A DNA stretch of 64,000 nt, taken from positions 62,001 through 126,000 of the forward strand of contig NZ_JAHQZT010000002.1 in assembly GCF_019061305.1 (NCBI RefSeq), written 5' to 3'. Positions within the stretch are counted from its first letter, which is position 1. Each line of letters starts with the position of its first letter. The notes under the pieces are model-generated. The model was not told the DNA's origin, searched no databases, and saw nothing but the letters and a program-made list of their open reading frames with translations. Below, piece after piece: positions 47,727 through 59,395 of this stretch. Source of the stretch: Marinobacterium weihaiense. Lineage in GTDB: Bacteria; Pseudomonadota; Gammaproteobacteria; Pseudomonadales; Balneatricaceae. A program made the translations under genes and the position numbers.

Positions 47727-48485
47727 TCATCCTCTGGCGGTCGGTTTGGGCTCTGCAACAGGCATGCTGAGCAGGCGTTTCTGTTTCCAGTCAGGTCGCA
47801 ACGGCGTCATCCCCGCCACATCCTTGCGCGCCAGGATCATTAACCCTGCACCGGTCTTAAACGGCAGGCGCCGACTGCAGCATTCGAACATGCGCAGGCG
47901 CCGACGCCAGGCATCGCTTTCCAGCGGCAGAGAGTGGCAGGCACTGACGGTCTTGAGCTCGGTCATCTCCAACAGGCCCAGCCAATCGTGCAAGCGCCTC
48001 TGGCTGAGCGAGTGGCCACCGGAGATGGGCGGCACCGGACGCTTGCACAGGCGCCATGCGCCCCAGTAACTGACCGGATTGAAACTGAAACTCAACAGAT
48101 GCCCACCCGGGCGCAACACCCGTGCCGCTTCCCGCAACACCTGATGCGGGTTTTCAGCAAAATCCAGCGCGTGATGCAGGATGACCACATCGATCTCATT
48201 GCTCAGCACCGGCAGTTCCGTATGACGAGCAATCAGTGTTTGCGCATTGGCCCCAAGCTGCATCTGCGGGATCAGCATCACGCGATGCGAAACCGGACTG
48301 GCATCCAACAGACGCTGGCGATGATCCCAGCCTACCTGTAACAGGTGATAACCGAACAGCGTGGGCAGCACGTCTTCGGCAAACGCTTGCTCAGCCTGCA
48401 GCAACTCTTGACCAAGCGGACTGTCGAACCAGTTACTCAGGGCTGATGCCAATTGCGGGTACGGCAGCTGCTCACCGAATTTCAT
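47727..48485 (-). CDS. Class I SAM-dependent methyltransferase-like protein with degenerate motif I
   Basis: The 252-residue protein has a methyltransferase fold with the late motifs VVILHHALDFAENPHQVLREAARVLRPGGHLL (Methyltransf_11-like, about 102-134), but the SAM-binding motif I, normally a Gly-rich D-x-G-x-G-x-G, reads LLQVGWDHRQRLLDASP. Function is unknown; a similar gene sits next to gloB and rnhA in pseudomonads. ATG at 48483-48485 has AGGAGG eight nt upstream and is preferred to a GTG nine nt earlier. It is the first gene of a four-gene operon and divergent from gloB. Confidence 0.82.
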   Translation of the reverse strand: MKFGEQLPYPQLASALSNWFDSPLGQELLQAEQAFAEDVLPTLFGYHLLQVGWDHRQRLLDASPVSHRVMLIPQMQLGANAQTLIARHTELPVLSNEIDVVILHHALDFAENPHQVLREAARVLRPGGHLLSFSFNPVSYWGAWRLCKRPVPPISGGHSLSQRRLHDWLGLLEMTELKTVSACHSLPLESDAWRRRLRMFECCSRRLPFKTGAGLMILARKDVAGMTPLRPDWKQKRLLSMPVAEPKPTARG

Positions 48486-48520
48486 CTGTCGCACCTCCTG
48501 TCCGGATGTAATCGTGCATT

Positions 48521-48549
48521 ATTATACAGTACCCTTGGCACCCTCTGAA
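48521..48549 (-). promoter_or_regulatory. Probable promoter of the methyltransferase-rnhA-dnaQ-nudC operon
   Basis: A perfect TATAAT (48526-48521, minus strand) is 17 bp from TTCAGA (48549-48544), a four-of-six match to the -35 consensus. The predicted start lies about 29 nt before the methyltransferase ATG, just upstream of its strong ribosome binding site. Confidence 0.45.
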
Positions 48550-48593
48550 CCGTGAAACCCCCTGTGCAAACGGGCAACTTACAGGATACCATC

Positions 48594-49370
48594 ATGTTTG
48601 ATGTCACCCCCATTCCGGCTTTCAACGACAACTATATCTGGGCCCTCACATCGGCACGAGCACCGGGTGAAACGGTCGTAGTGGATCCGGGTGATGCTGT
48701 ACCGGTCCTGAACTGGCTACAGCAACAGGGACTGAAGCTCAGCGCAATACTGATTACCCATCATCACCATGACCATACCGGCGGTGCAGACCAGTTGCGG
48801 AAACATGGTTCTGCCCCCGTATATGGTCCGGTAGACTCCCCTTTCGAAGGCATTACGAACCCTCTCAGGGATGGTGACACTCTGTCCATTCTCGGACACA
48901 CACTGAACATAAAGGCGGTCCCGGCCCATACCCGTGACCATATCAGCTACCTGCAGCCTGAGGACACACCACAGCTGTTCTGTGGCGACACCCTATTCCT
49001 GGCAGGCTGTGGCCGCCTATTCGAGGGTACCGCCCGCCAGATGCTGGATGCCATGAACTACTTTTCTTCTCTGGACGACAGTACAGAAGTGTACTGCACC
49101 CACGAATACTCCTTGGCCAACCTGGCGTTTGCAGCCAGTGTCGAGCCTGGCAATGCAGATATCCGTCGTGTACATGAGCACTGCCACCGACTGCGCCAGC
49201 AGGGCCATCCCACGCTGCCGTCAAGCATCCAGCAGGAAAGACACATCAACCCGTTCATGCGCACAGCAGAGACAGCCGTCGCCCAGGCCGCTGAACATTT
49301 CAACGGCAATCCACTGGAGTCAGAGGTAGCCGTACTGGCTGCGCTGCGGGAGTGGAAAAACCGGTTCTGA
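48594..49370 (+). CDS. gloB: Hydroxyacylglutathione hydrolase (glyoxalase II)
   Basis: GloB hydrolyses S-lactoylglutathione to lactate and glutathione, the second step of methylglyoxal detoxification. The 258-residue metallo-beta-lactamase-fold protein has the metal motif THHHHDHTGG (about 54-63), CGDTLFLAGCGRLFEGT near 127-143 with the bridging Asp, and CTHEYSLANLAFA with the third His. ATG at 48594 begins MFDVTPIPAFNDNYIW, the family start, with AGGA eight nt upstream. Confidence 0.95.
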   Translation: MFDVTPIPAFNDNYIWALTSARAPGETVVVDPGDAVPVLNWLQQQGLKLSAILITHHHHDHTGGADQLRKHGSAPVYGPVDSPFEGITNPLRDGDTLSILGHTLNIKAVPAHTRDHISYLQPEDTPQLFCGDTLFLAGCGRLFEGTARQMLDAMNYFSSLDDSTEVYCTHEYSLANLAFAASVEPGNADIRRVHEHCHRLRQQGHPTLPSSIQQERHINPFMRTAETAVAQAAEHFNGNPLESEVAVLAALREWKNRF

Positions 49371-49434
49371 TTGACCCCTCTTGGCCGGGTCCATAGAATC
49401 ATGTTTTTCAAGGTTATTTCAGGACAGATTATCC

Positions 49435-51060
49435 ATGCGACTTGTGCCTGCCGCCGTTATGGCCGCGACCCTGGGGCTGGTGTTGACCGGATGTCAGACC
49501 CAGCCCATGAAATCCGGTGTAGATGCCGCCACACCGGCACTTCACCCTTCAAAAGTTGAGCAGGCACAACAAAAGCCTCTGAAAGACGAGGCCCAGCTTG
49601 ATCTTTGGGCCCTGACGCGGGCTCACATGCAACTGCCACTGGATCTGGATCAGCCCCGGCTTGAACGTCAGCTGAAGTGGTACAGCAAGCACCCGAAATA
49701 CATGACCCGGGTTACCGAGCGCGCGGTACCCTACTACCATCACATCATTCATGAAGTGCTGAAGCGGGACATGCCGGCCGAGATTGCGCTACTACCGATT
49801 GTCGAAAGTGCCTTTGACCCCTTCGCCTATTCACATGGTCGTGCAGCCGGCCCCTGGCAGTTCATTCCTGGTACCGCACGCCACTTCGGCCTGCGTTCGA
49901 GCTGGTGGTATGACGGCCGTCGAGATATTCTGGCATCCACTGACGCCGCCCTGACCTACCTGCAGCAGCTCAACAAACGCTTTGACGGTGACTGGCTGCT
50001 GGCTCTGGCTGCCTACAATGCCGGGGGTGGCACAGTCAATCGCGCCATCCGCCGTAACCGCGAGCAGGGCAAGCCCACCGATTATTGGTCACTGGATTTG
50101 CCGAGTGAAACAGAAGCCTACGTGCCCAAGCTACTGGCTGTTGCACGCATGGTGCGCGATGCCGAGGCGATGAACATCAGCCTAACCCCCATCGACAACG
50201 AGCCGCACTTCGATATCGTGAAAACCGGCGGCCAGATCGACCTGGCCCGCGCGGCCGAAATGGCTGAGATGGACCTGAAGACACTGTACCGCCTCAATCC
50301 CGGCTTCAATCGCTGGGCGACTGACCCCGAAGGCCCTCACGCTCTGCTGGTGCCGATCGAGCAGGCCGAACGCCTGCGCAACCGAATCGCTGAACTGCCT
50401 GCAGACCAGCGAGTCAGCTGGCACCGTTACACGGTCAAACCCGGCGACACCCTCAGCGGCATTGCCCAGCACTTCAACAGTTCCGTGAGCGTCATCCGTC
50501 AAGGCAATCGTCTCAAGGGCAGCACCATTCGAGTGGGTCAGGGGCTGGTCGTCCCCAAGCCCAGCCGCGCAAGCGAGCAGTACGCCCTGAGCACCACTCA
50601 ACGCAAACAGGCACGCATCAAGGCACTGGAGCAGCGCAATCAAGACTCCCGGTATCATCACGTCAGCGAAGGCGAAAGTTTCTGGAGCATTGCCCGTCAT
50701 TACGGTGTCGGTGTGCGCGCACTGGCACGCTGGAACCAGATGGCGCCCGGCGATACCCTGCGTACCGGGCAAAAACTCCTGGTCATCGGTGCCGGCAACA
50801 CCCAGGCACGTATTAAGGCCGATGAAGCCACCAACCTGGCGGCCACCACGCTGCCGGCCAGCATACCCGAGTCTGTCAGTCGCGCGATGACACGCAAAGT
50901 AGGCTATCGCATTCGCAAAGGCGACTCGCTTTCACGCATTGCCAGCCGGTTCAATGTCAGTGTCGGTGAAATTCTGCGCTGGAACAGCCTGGACGCGAAT
51001 ACTCTGTTGCGTCCCGGCCAGCCGCTGACACTGTATGTCAATATTGCCGACGCGAGGTAA
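49435..51060 (+). CDS. mltD: Membrane-bound lytic murein transglycosylase D with three LysM domains
   Basis: MltD cleaves the glycan backbone of peptidoglycan, giving 1,6-anhydromuropeptides. The 541-residue lipoprotein has a signal with lipobox LTGC (Cys near 19), a family 1D transglycosylase domain (about 95-270) with catalytic Glu124 in VESAFDPFAYSHG and PWQFIPGTARHFGL, and three C-terminal LysM repeats (about 337-380, 405-449 and 485-530). ATG at 49435 has AGGA ten nt upstream. It follows gloB by 64 bp and precedes a small membrane protein by 3 nt. Confidence 0.95.
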   Translation: MRLVPAAVMAATLGLVLTGCQTQPMKSGVDAATPALHPSKVEQAQQKPLKDEAQLDLWALTRAHMQLPLDLDQPRLERQLKWYSKHPKYMTRVTERAVPYYHHIIHEVLKRDMPAEIALLPIVESAFDPFAYSHGRAAGPWQFIPGTARHFGLRSSWWYDGRRDILASTDAALTYLQQLNKRFDGDWLLALAAYNAGGGTVNRAIRRNREQGKPTDYWSLDLPSETEAYVPKLLAVARMVRDAEAMNISLTPIDNEPHFDIVKTGGQIDLARAAEMAEMDLKTLYRLNPGFNRWATDPEGPHALLVPIEQAERLRNRIAELPADQRVSWHRYTVKPGDTLSGIAQHFNSSVSVIRQGNRLKGSTIRVGQGLVVPKPSRASEQYALSTTQRKQARIKALEQRNQDSRYHHVSEGESFWSIARHYGVGVRALARWNQMAPGDTLRTGQKLLVIGAGNTQARIKADEATNLAATTLPASIPESVSRAMTRKVGYRIRKGDSLSRIASRFNVSVGEILRWNSLDANTLLRPGQPLTLYVNIADAR

Positions 51061-51063
51061 GCA

Positions 51064-51315
51064 TTGGACGGGCTCAGTATTTTCATTATTGTCGTATCCG
51101 TGGTGTTGGCCATCGCATTCAAATGGGTTCTGTTTCGCAAGATTCAGCACTGGATGGATCAGGACTTGATCAAGCAACTGGCCGGTGGTGATGACCAGTG
51201 GCTGGCGGCCCTGCAACAGCATCACCAAGCAATGCTGGCAGACGGCGTAAAGCGTGAAGAACGCCATCGCCGGTTGCAGCAGCAGGCCGACTCGGGCGAA
51301 CCACTGCCACATTAG
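51064..51315 (+). CDS. Small single-helix membrane protein, unknown
   Basis: This is an 83-residue protein with one N-terminal transmembrane helix (about 4-24, LSIFIIVVSVVLAIAFKWVLF) and a charged cytosolic tail (KREERHRRLQQQADSGEPLPH). TTG at 51064 is supported by GAGG seven nt upstream. It begins 3 nt after mltD and ends 50 nt before yejA, so it is likely co-transcribed with mltD. I recognise no family. Reading frame, ribosome site and spacing together make it a likely real gene. Confidence 0.65.
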   Translation: MDGLSIFIIVVSVVLAIAFKWVLFRKIQHWMDQDLIKQLAGGDDQWLAALQQHHQAMLADGVKREERHRRLQQQADSGEPLPH

Positions 51316-51365
51316 ACAGTCATACCCCGAGTCGACACTTCCAGCATGAGCCAAAGGAGATAGCC

Positions 51366-53171
51366 GTGTCCGGTAAAGTCAGTTACTTCACCTCCACCCT
51401 CAGGACGGCCCTGCTGCTATTGCTCGGCAGCATGTCCTTTGTCACCCATGCCGCTACCGCGTCTCAACATGGCATCGCCATGCACGGCAGCCTCAAGTAT
51501 CCCGCCGATTTCAGTCATTTCGATTACACCAATCCGGATGCTCCCAAGGGCGGGCAATTGCGCGAAGCCGCCATCGGCACCTTCGATAGTCTCAATCCCT
51601 TCATCATCAAGGGCACCGTCGCCGAAGGCACAGGATTGTTGTACGACTCGCTGCTGGCACGAGCGTATGACGAGCCCTTTTCACTCTATGGCCTGCTGGC
51701 CAAACAGTTGCGGGTCGCCGAAGACCGCAGCTGGATTGAATTCGATATCCGCTCTGAGGCACGCTTCAGCGATGGCAAACCGGTCCGTGCTCAGGACGTT
51801 GTCTTTACATTCGAGACTCTGCTCGACAAGGGCAGTCCGTTTTTCAAGAGCTATTACGGCGACATCAAGCAGGTCACCGCCCTGTCTGAGCGCAGCGTTC
51901 GCTTTGAGTTCAACGCCACGATAAACCGCGAACTGCCACTGATCGTGGGTGAAGTCCCCATACTGCCGCAGCATTACTGGGCCGATCGCGACTTCTCGAC
52001 TCCTTCGCTTGAGATTCCGACCGGTTCAGGCCCCTATCGCATCGCGCGAATCGATCCGGGCCGTACGGTCGTGTACGAGCGCCGCGGCGATTACTGGGGT
52101 ACCGACCTGCCTGTGAACCGGGGCCGACACAACTTCGACATCCGCCAGTACGATTACTACCGTGACAGCACGGTTGCACTGGAAGCTTTCAAGGCCGGCG
52201 AGTATGACTTCCGTGCCGAGTACTCATCCAAGGCCTGGGCGACGGGGTATACCGGCGCGCCCTTCGAAGACGGCCGCATCCTCAAAGAAGAGATTGAACA
52301 CGGCAACCCCCGCGGCATGCAGGGCTTTGTCATGAATACGCGCCGCGACCTGTTTGCCGACGCTCGGGTACGCCAAGCCCTGACCCTTGCCTTCGACTTC
52401 GAATGGACCAATCGCAATCTGTTCTACGGGGCCTACACACGCAGCAACAGCTACTTCTCTAACTCGGACATGGCCGCTACCGAACTGCCAACCAAGGCCG
52501 AGCTGGACATTCTTGAACCCCTGCGCGACCAGTTGCCTGCCGAGGTATTCACTCAGGTTTACCAGGCGCCCAGCACCGATGGCAGTGGCCGCAACCGCCA
52601 ACAGCTGCGGCAGGCCCTGCGCCTGCTTCAACAGGCCGGCTGGCGCCTGGACAACGGACGCCTGGTCAATAGCCAAGGCACCCCCTTCCATTTTGAAATC
52701 CTGCTAGTGCAGAAAGAATTCGAACGAGTGGCATCACCCTTTATTCGCAATCTGGAGCGTCTGGGCATCAGTGCCGATATTCGCATCGTCGACGTATCCC
52801 AGTATATAAACCGCCTGCGCCAGTTCGATTTTGATATGGTGGTCTCCAGCTTCGGCCAGTCCAGCTCGCCCGGCAACGAACAGCGCGACTATTGGCATTC
52901 GCAGTCTGCAGATCGTGTCGGCAGCCGCAACCTGATCGGCATCAGCAACCCGGCCATCGATCAACTGGTGGAATTGTTAATTGCCGCCCCCGACCGGGAA
53001 CAACTGGTACTGCGTGCCCGCGCACTCGACCGCGCCCTGCAGTGGAATCACTATATCATTCCGCACTATCACATCAGCGCCTGGCGCATCGCCTACTGGA
53101 ATCGATACCGCCACCCCGAGATCAGTCCGACCCATGATCTGGGGCTGGATACCTGGTGGGCAACTCCCTGA
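51366..53171 (+). CDS. yejA: Peptide/microcin ABC transporter substrate-binding protein YejA
   Basis: The 601-residue periplasmic binding protein of the SBP_bac_5 (OppA-like) family has a signal peptide (about 1-29, ending VTHA), [21 protein letters not shown], and [13 protein letters not shown] typical of YejA. It captures peptides or the translation inhibitor microcin C. The GTG start at 51366 has AAGGAG about six nt upstream. The stop overlaps the yejB ATG. One binding-protein gene is present; I recall two in the related P. aeruginosa cluster. Confidence 0.92.
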   Translation: MSGKVSYFTSTLRTALLLLLGSMSFVTHAATASQHGIAMHGSLKYPADFSHFDYTNPDAPKGGQLREAAIGTFDSLNPFIIKGTVAEGTGLLYDSLLARAYDEPFSLYGLLAKQLRVAEDRSWIEFDIRSEARFSDGKPVRAQDVVFTFETLLDKGSPFFKSYYGDIKQVTALSERSVRFEFNATINRELPLIVGEVPILPQHYWADRDFSTPSLEIPTGSGPYRIARIDPGRTVVYERRGDYWGTDLPVNRGRHNFDIRQYDYYRDSTVALEAFKAGEYDFRAEYSSKAWATGYTGAPFEDGRILKEEIEHGNPRGMQGFVMNTRRDLFADARVRQALTLAFDFEWTNRNLFYGAYTRSNSYFSNSDMAATELPTKAELDILEPLRDQLPAEVFTQVYQAPSTDGSGRNRQQLRQALRLLQQAGWRLDNGRLVNSQGTPFHFEILLVQKEFERVASPFIRNLERLGISADIRIVDVSQYINRLRQFDFDMVVSSFGQSSSPGNEQRDYWHSQSADRVGSRNLIGISNPAIDQLVELLIAAPDREQLVLRARALDRALQWNHYIIPHYHISAWRIAYWNRYRHPEISPTHDLGLDTWWATP

Positions 53172-54256
53172 TGGCCGCTTACATTGTTCGACGACTTCTG
53201 CTGATCATCCCGACCCTGTTCGGGATACTGCTACTGAATTTCGTGCTAGTGCAGTTTGCCCCCGGCGGACCGGTCGAAAAGACCTTGGCACAGCTGGAAG
53301 GACTGGAGGTAACCGCTGCCAACCGTATCGGTAGCGGACAACAGTCCGATGTTGCCGCCGGCAGCAGCGATTCCGGCTACCGCGGCGCCCAGGGGCTAGA
53401 CCCATCACTGGTGGCCGAAATCGAGCAACTGTATGGCTTCGATAAGCCCGCACACGAACGCTTCTACCAGATGCTGGTTAATTATCTCCAATTCGATTTC
53501 GGCAAGAGTTTTTACAGCGACAAGACTGTGATCGAGCTGATCGTCGAAAAGCTCCCCGTCTCCATCTCGCTGGGCCTCTGGACTACACTGATCGCCTACC
53601 TCATTTCGGTTCCCCTGGGAATTCGCAAGGCCGTGCGTGACGGCACCCCCTTTGACGTCTGGAGCAGCAGCGCCATCATCGTCGGTTATGCCATTCCCAA
53701 CTTTCTGTTTGCCATTCTACTGATTGTCATCTTCGCCGGCGGCACCTGGCTGGAGTGGTTCCCCCTGCGGGGGCTGACATCACCCAATTTCGACGAACTG
53801 ACCTGGTGGCAGCAGATAGGCGATTACTTCTGGCATATCACCCTACCGGTCCTGGCTTCGGTCATTTCAAGTTTCGCTACCCTGACCATGCTGACCAAAA
53901 ACTCTTTTCTGGACGAAATCAACAAGCAGTATGTGCTGACGGCACGCGCCAAGGGACTGAGCGAAAACGCCGTGCTGTATCGACACGTATTCCGCAACGC
54001 CATGCTATTGATCATTGCCGGCATGCCTGCCGCGCTAATCGGCATTTTCTTTACCGGCTCCATGCTGATCGAAGTGATCTTCTCCCTCGACGGGCTTGGC
54101 CTGCTGGGCTACGAAGCCGTGATCAACCGCGATTACCCGGTCATCTTCGGCACGCTGTATATCTTCACGCTGGTCGGGCTACTCATGAAGCTGATCAGTG
54201 ATGTTACCTACACCCTGGTCGACCCTCGCATCGACTTCTCCAGCCGGGAGGTATGA
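53171..54256 (+). CDS. yejB: Peptide ABC transporter permease YejB
   Basis: This 361-residue inner-membrane permease begins [19 protein letters not shown], has the family insertion after the first helix ([21 protein letters not shown] and a Ser/Gly-rich linker), and the BPD_transp_1 domain (about 125-355) with the EAA loop [22 protein letters not shown] at 53171 overlaps the yejA stop (TGATG); a GTG 15 nt earlier is possible but does not match the family start. It pairs with YejE. Confidence 0.92.
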   Translation: MAAYIVRRLLLIIPTLFGILLLNFVLVQFAPGGPVEKTLAQLEGLEVTAANRIGSGQQSDVAAGSSDSGYRGAQGLDPSLVAEIEQLYGFDKPAHERFYQMLVNYLQFDFGKSFYSDKTVIELIVEKLPVSISLGLWTTLIAYLISVPLGIRKAVRDGTPFDVWSSSAIIVGYAIPNFLFAILLIVIFAGGTWLEWFPLRGLTSPNFDELTWWQQIGDYFWHITLPVLASVISSFATLTMLTKNSFLDEINKQYVLTARAKGLSENAVLYRHVFRNAMLLIIAGMPAALIGIFFTGSMLIEVIFSLDGLGLLGYEAVINRDYPVIFGTLYIFTLVGLLMKLISDVTYTLVDPRIDFSSREV

Positions 54257-55281
54257 GCATGACGCTTTCTCCCCTGCAACGCCGCCGTCTGGACACCTTC
54301 AAGCGCAATCGCCGTGGTTTCTGGTCACTATGGATCTTCCTGGTGCTGTTCGGCATCAGCCTGTGTGCGGAACTGGTCGCTAATGACCGCCCACTGCTGA
54401 TCAGCCATGCCGGCGGCTGGTCCTCTCCACTATTGCGCGATTACACGGAAGCGCACTTCGGTGGCGAGTTCGCCCTCCCGGCCGACTATCGTGATCCCTA
54501 TTTTCATGACCTGATAACCGAGCAGGGCGGCTGGATGCTCTGGCCACTGATCCGTTTCGGTCACAACACTATCAACTACGATCTGGAACAGCCCGCACCT
54601 TCGCCACCGACACGCACTAACTGGCTGGGCACTGATGACCAGGGGCGGGACGTCCTCGCACGTGTCATCTACGGCTTTCGCATCTCAGTGCTGTTCGCAC
54701 TGGCCCTGACCCTTGCCAGCTCGATCATCGGTGTTTGTGCAGGGGCCGTGCAGGGCTATTATGGCGGACGTCTCGACCTGCTGTTTCAGCGCTTCATCGA
54801 AATCTGGTCCGGCTTGCCAGTGCTGTTTTTGCTGATCATCCTGGCCAGCCTGGTACAACCGAACTTTTGGTGGCTGCTGGGCATCATGCTGCTGTTTTCC
54901 TGGATGAGCCTGGTGGATGTGGTCAGGGCCGAATTCCTGCGCGGACGCAACCTCGAATACGTCCGCGCCGCACGAGCATTGGGCCTCAGCGATGTGCGCA
55001 TCATGTATCGGCACGTCCTGCCCAATGCCATGATCGCGACTCTTACCTTCATGCCCTTCATCTTCAACAGTGCCATCGTGACCCTGACAGCACTGGATTT
55101 TCTCGGCTTTGGCCTGCCCCCCGGATCGGCTTCACTGGGCGAACTGGTGGCTCAGGGCAAGGAGAATCTGCACGCCCCCTGGCTGGGCATCACCGCATTC
55201 GTGTCTCTGTCCGTCATGCTGACGCTGCTGATTTTTATCGGGGAAGCCGTTCGCGATGCCTTCGATCCGAGGAAAATCTGA
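54253..55281 (+). CDS. yejE: Peptide ABC transporter permease YejE
   Basis: This is a 342-residue permease with the N-terminal OppC_N-type helix (about 20-42, [22 protein letters not shown]), a periplasmic loop, [24 protein letters not shown], and the EAA motif [19 protein letters not shown]. The first ATG overlaps the yejB stop (ATGA) but lies only 1 nt after GGGAGG; a second ATG at 54259 has the better seven-nt spacing, so the true start may be two codons later. It is close to E. coli YejE along its whole length. Confidence 0.92.
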   Translation: MSMTLSPLQRRRLDTFKRNRRGFWSLWIFLVLFGISLCAELVANDRPLLISHAGGWSSPLLRDYTEAHFGGEFALPADYRDPYFHDLITEQGGWMLWPLIRFGHNTINYDLEQPAPSPPTRTNWLGTDDQGRDVLARVIYGFRISVLFALALTLASSIIGVCAGAVQGYYGGRLDLLFQRFIEIWSGLPVLFLLIILASLVQPNFWWLLGIMLLFSWMSLVDVVRAEFLRGRNLEYVRAARALGLSDVRIMYRHVLPNAMIATLTFMPFIFNSAIVTLTALDFLGFGLPPGSASLGELVAQGKENLHAPWLGITAFVSLSVMLTLLIFIGEAVRDAFDPRKI

Positions 55282-55282
55282 C

Positions 55283-56878
<1,596 letters not shown>

Positions 56879-56903
56879 CCCCCCGAGCACTCCCCTAACA
56901 AAC

Positions 56904-56931
56904 GAGAAAGCCACCCCAAGGTGGCTTTCTC
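56904..56931 (+). terminator. Bidirectional terminator between yejF and ppiD
   Basis: GAGAAAGCCACC-CCAA-GGTGGCTTTCTC is a perfect 12-bp inverted repeat. It lies 26 nt past the yejF stop and 17 nt past the convergent ppiD stop and can serve both transcripts, though the T-run is within the stem rather than after it. Confidence 0.78.
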
Positions 56932-56947
56932 GCAAGAACTATCCATA

Positions 56948-58831
56948 TCAGTTGCGTTCAATTTCGGCTTTGGCCTCCAGTGCCTGTACGTGCGCACGAT
57001 AGAACAGCTCTCCCTGACGAGTTGCCAGCGTCTGCTGCAGCTGTTCAACCAGAGGATCACCAACCTCTTTTGGCTCATTCACCGCACGCAAGCGAACGAT
57101 GGCCTGATCGCCACCGGGCAGTGTAACGATCTCCAGGCTCGGCTTATCGGCCTGAGGGCGCGGCATGGCGAACGCGGCACGGTTGACGGCCAGCGGCATC
57201 TCTCCGCTGTCGCGCAACACGGCATCCGCCTGGTTCCAGTTCAGACCCTCGGCAACCGTTTCCAGCGCCTCACCGGCATCTAACTGTTCCACCAGGGCAT
57301 CCAAGCGCGCCTGCAGGGCAGCTTCCGCTTGTTCCTGGCGCAACTCAGATGTCAGCTGTTCTGCCACTTCGTCCAGTGAACGCTGACGTGCAGGAATGCT
57401 CTCCTGAACACGCACGACCACGGCCTTTTCACGGCTCAGCTCAATGGTTGAACTGTTCAGTCCTTCGTTCAGCAGATCGGCACTGAACGCCGCACGGATC
57501 ACCTTCGGATTCGACGTCAGTTCGCTATTGCCACCGGTTTCGCCAAAAGCTTCAGTCTGCTTGATTTCAAGACCAAGCTCTTCCGCCGGCACCTGCAGAT
57601 CGGCCGCCGAGAAACTCAGGTCAGCAAGCCGCTCCAGTGCGGCCACATAATCGGCTTCCGCGTCTGCAGCGGCCAGCTCACGACGCAGATCCGCTTCACG
57701 CTGCTCGAATGAGGGCGGCTCGCTACTCTGGATTTCGTTCAACTGAATCAGGTGATAACCAAACTCTGTGCGCACGGGTTCTGAAAGCTGTCCTTCCTCC
57801 ATGGCGAATAGAGTGTCTTCGAACGGACCCACCAGCATGCCACGCGGATTAAGACCCAGATCTCCCCCTTGGGAAGATGACCCCAGATCATCCGAGTATT
57901 CACGAGCAGCATCAGCAAAACTCAGCTCGCCTGACAGAATACGTTCACGCAGCTGTTGTGCTTCGGCACGCACGTCCGTTTCCGAGCGGCCGTCAAGGTC
58001 CAGCAGAATATGGGCGGCACGGCGCATGTCATCCGCCTCGAACCGCACCAGCTCCTGCTCGTAAGCAGAACGCAGGTCGGCTTCGGAAACACTGTCGGGA
58101 TTGATGAAGTCGGCCTGTTCGATCTCAACATAAGACAATACGACCTGCGGCTCGGTCATGAATCGATTCTGCTCCGCTTCGTAACGCTTGGAAAGCGTGT
58201 CCTGGTCGATTTCGATACTGGCTTCAGCTTCCGCCAGCGAGAAACGCACCCAGTCGATATCACGGGTCTGCTCAGCCAGGTAAGCCAACTGCTGTGCCTG
58301 CGCCGGTGTCGCGAAGGCCGACAGGCTGTACGCACCACGCTCCTGTGCGGTAAGCAGCGCCCGTCGCAGCACATCACGGTACATCAACGGCGTCAGCCCC
58401 TGGCCGCGCAGCATCAGTTCGAACTGGTTGCGGTCAAAACGGCCATCTTCGCCTTGGAACACCTCCTGCGACACGATAAGCTGATCAAGCATCTGCTCGG
58501 AAATGTGCAAATCCTGAGCTTGTGCCGACTGCAACAGCACCTTTTCATTGATCAAGCGGTCCAGTACCGAACGGCGCAGTGCTACTTCATCAATGGCAGC
58601 CGGATCGGCATCTTCACCCATCCGGGACAGGATCTGACGGCGCTCCAGTTCCAGTTCCCGCTGCAGATCAATATTGCTGACATCTTCGCCATTGACTTCG
58701 GCGGGCGCTTTCTCGCTATTGGCCAGGCCGATCAGCGACTCGACCCCGAAGAGAGCAAAGGTGACAATGATCAGACCCACGATCACCTTGGCGATAATCC
58801 CCTGTGAATTTTCCCTGATGGTTTGAAGCAT
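56948..58831 (-). CDS. ppiD: Periplasmic folding chaperone PpiD (SurA/parvulin-like)
   Basis: PpiD is an inner-membrane-anchored chaperone at the SecYEG exit. The 627-residue protein has one N-terminal helix (about 13-36, AKVIVGLIIVTFALFGVESLI), a SurA-like N domain (about 40-230) and a parvulin domain (about 255-360) with AAHILLDLDG, GDLGLNPRGMLVGPFEDTLFAME and EFGYHLIQL. The ATG at 58829-58831 starts MLQTIRENSQG, the family start; no clear ribosome binding site precedes it. It begins 27 nt after a terminator that closes the hupB/tRNA-Asp unit, so its own promoter is unclear. Confidence 0.93.
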   Translation of the reverse strand: MLQTIRENSQGIIAKVIVGLIIVTFALFGVESLIGLANSEKAPAEVNGEDVSNIDLQRELELERRQILSRMGEDADPAAIDEVALRRSVLDRLINEKVLLQSAQAQDLHISEQMLDQLIVSQEVFQGEDGRFDRNQFELMLRGQGLTPLMYRDVLRRALLTAQERGAYSLSAFATPAQAQQLAYLAEQTRDIDWVRFSLAEAEASIEIDQDTLSKRYEAEQNRFMTEPQVVLSYVEIEQADFINPDSVSEADLRSAYEQELVRFEADDMRRAAHILLDLDGRSETDVRAEAQQLRERILSGELSFADAAREYSDDLGSSSQGGDLGLNPRGMLVGPFEDTLFAMEEGQLSEPVRTEFGYHLIQLNEIQSSEPPSFEQREADLRRELAAADAEADYVAALERLADLSFSAADLQVPAEELGLEIKQTEAFGETGGNSELTSNPKVIRAAFSADLLNEGLNSSTIELSREKAVVVRVQESIPARQRSLDEVAEQLTSELRQEQAEAALQARLDALVEQLDAGEALETVAEGLNWNQADAVLRDSGEMPLAVNRAAFAMPRPQADKPSLEIVTLPGGDQAIVRLRAVNEPKEVGDPLVEQLQQTLATRQGELFYRAHVQALEAKAEIERN

Positions 58832-58857
58832 GGTAGGCGTACACTCTGATTCTTTAT

Positions 58858-58888
58858 AAAAAAAGCGCATTCGGATGAATGCGCTTTT
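58858..58888 (-). terminator. Terminator downstream of tRNA-Asp, just before ppiD
   Basis: AAAAGCGCATTC-GGAT-GAATGCGCTTTT is a perfect 12-bp inverted repeat; on the minus strand it is followed by a further TTTATAA, giving a T-run of seven. It should end transcripts coming through hupB and tRNA-Asp. Confidence 0.88.
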
Positions 58889-59016
58889 ATCAATCACATC
58901 ACGTTTTCGGTGCAAGACCGAATACGGTCATGGACGGATAGTAAACACGGGACAGGTGACCCCTGTTTACCGGAAAGACACGTGCTGAAACAGGCAGAAA
59001 GGTGTCTTTCTCGTGT

Positions 59017-59093
59017 TGGCGGAACGGACGGGACTCGAACCCGCGACCCCCTGCGTGACAGGCAGGTATTCTAACCAACTGAACTACCGCTCC
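59017..59093 (-). tRNA. tRNA-Asp (anticodon GTC)
   Basis: The minus strand folds as a 77-nt tRNA: acceptor stem GGAGCGG/CCGTTCC with one G-U pair, D arm GTTCAGTTGGTTAGAAT, anticodon stem-loop CCTGCCTGTCACGCAGG with GTC (complement at 59057-59059), T arm CGGGTTCGAGTCCCG, discriminator G and encoded CCA. The hupB stop codon is only 26 nt upstream, leaving no obvious room for a separate promoter outside hupB, so a hupB-tRNA co-transcript that is processed is likely. Confidence 0.97.
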
Positions 59094-59119
59094 CGAGCAG
59101 TCAGGACTTCAGGCCCTGC

Positions 59120-59395
59120 TTACTTGTTGACTGCGTCTTTCAGCGCCTTGCCCGGCTTGAACGTGGGCAGAGTTGCAGCAGCAATCTCGATCGGATTGCC
59201 TGTCTGCGGGTTGCGACCGGTACGTGCCGCACGCTCTTTGGTTGCGAAAGTACCAAAACCGACCAGAGCAACCGACTCACCACGCTGCAGCGCTTCGGTG
59301 ACAGATTCCAGAGTCGCGTCCAGCGCACGGCCGGCAGCCGCTTTAGGAATGTCAGCCGCAGCGGCAATAGCATCAATCAGTTCAGATTTATTCAC
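59120..59395 (-). CDS. hupB: DNA-binding protein HU-beta
   Basis: HU-beta is a small abundant nucleoid protein. The 91-residue product has the HU fold: N-terminal helices ([25 protein letters not shown]), [30 protein letters not shown] with the DNA-intercalating Pro in the arm, and a C-terminal [12 protein letters not shown]. The start is GTG at 59393-59395 with AAGGGG six nt upstream; upstream in-frame codons are non-coding. The order lon-hupB-ppiD is the standard gammaproteobacterial one, here with a tRNA inserted. Confidence 0.96.
   Translation of the reverse strand: MNKSELIDAIAAAADIPKAAAGRALDATLESVTEALQRGESVALVGFGTFATKERAARTGRNPQTGNPIEIAAATLPTFKPGKALKDAVNK

Noticed and set aside
59017-59093. 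tRNA-Asp as an integration site for a mobile element
   Set aside because: No integrase and no repeated tRNA 3' end nearby; both flanks are core genes.
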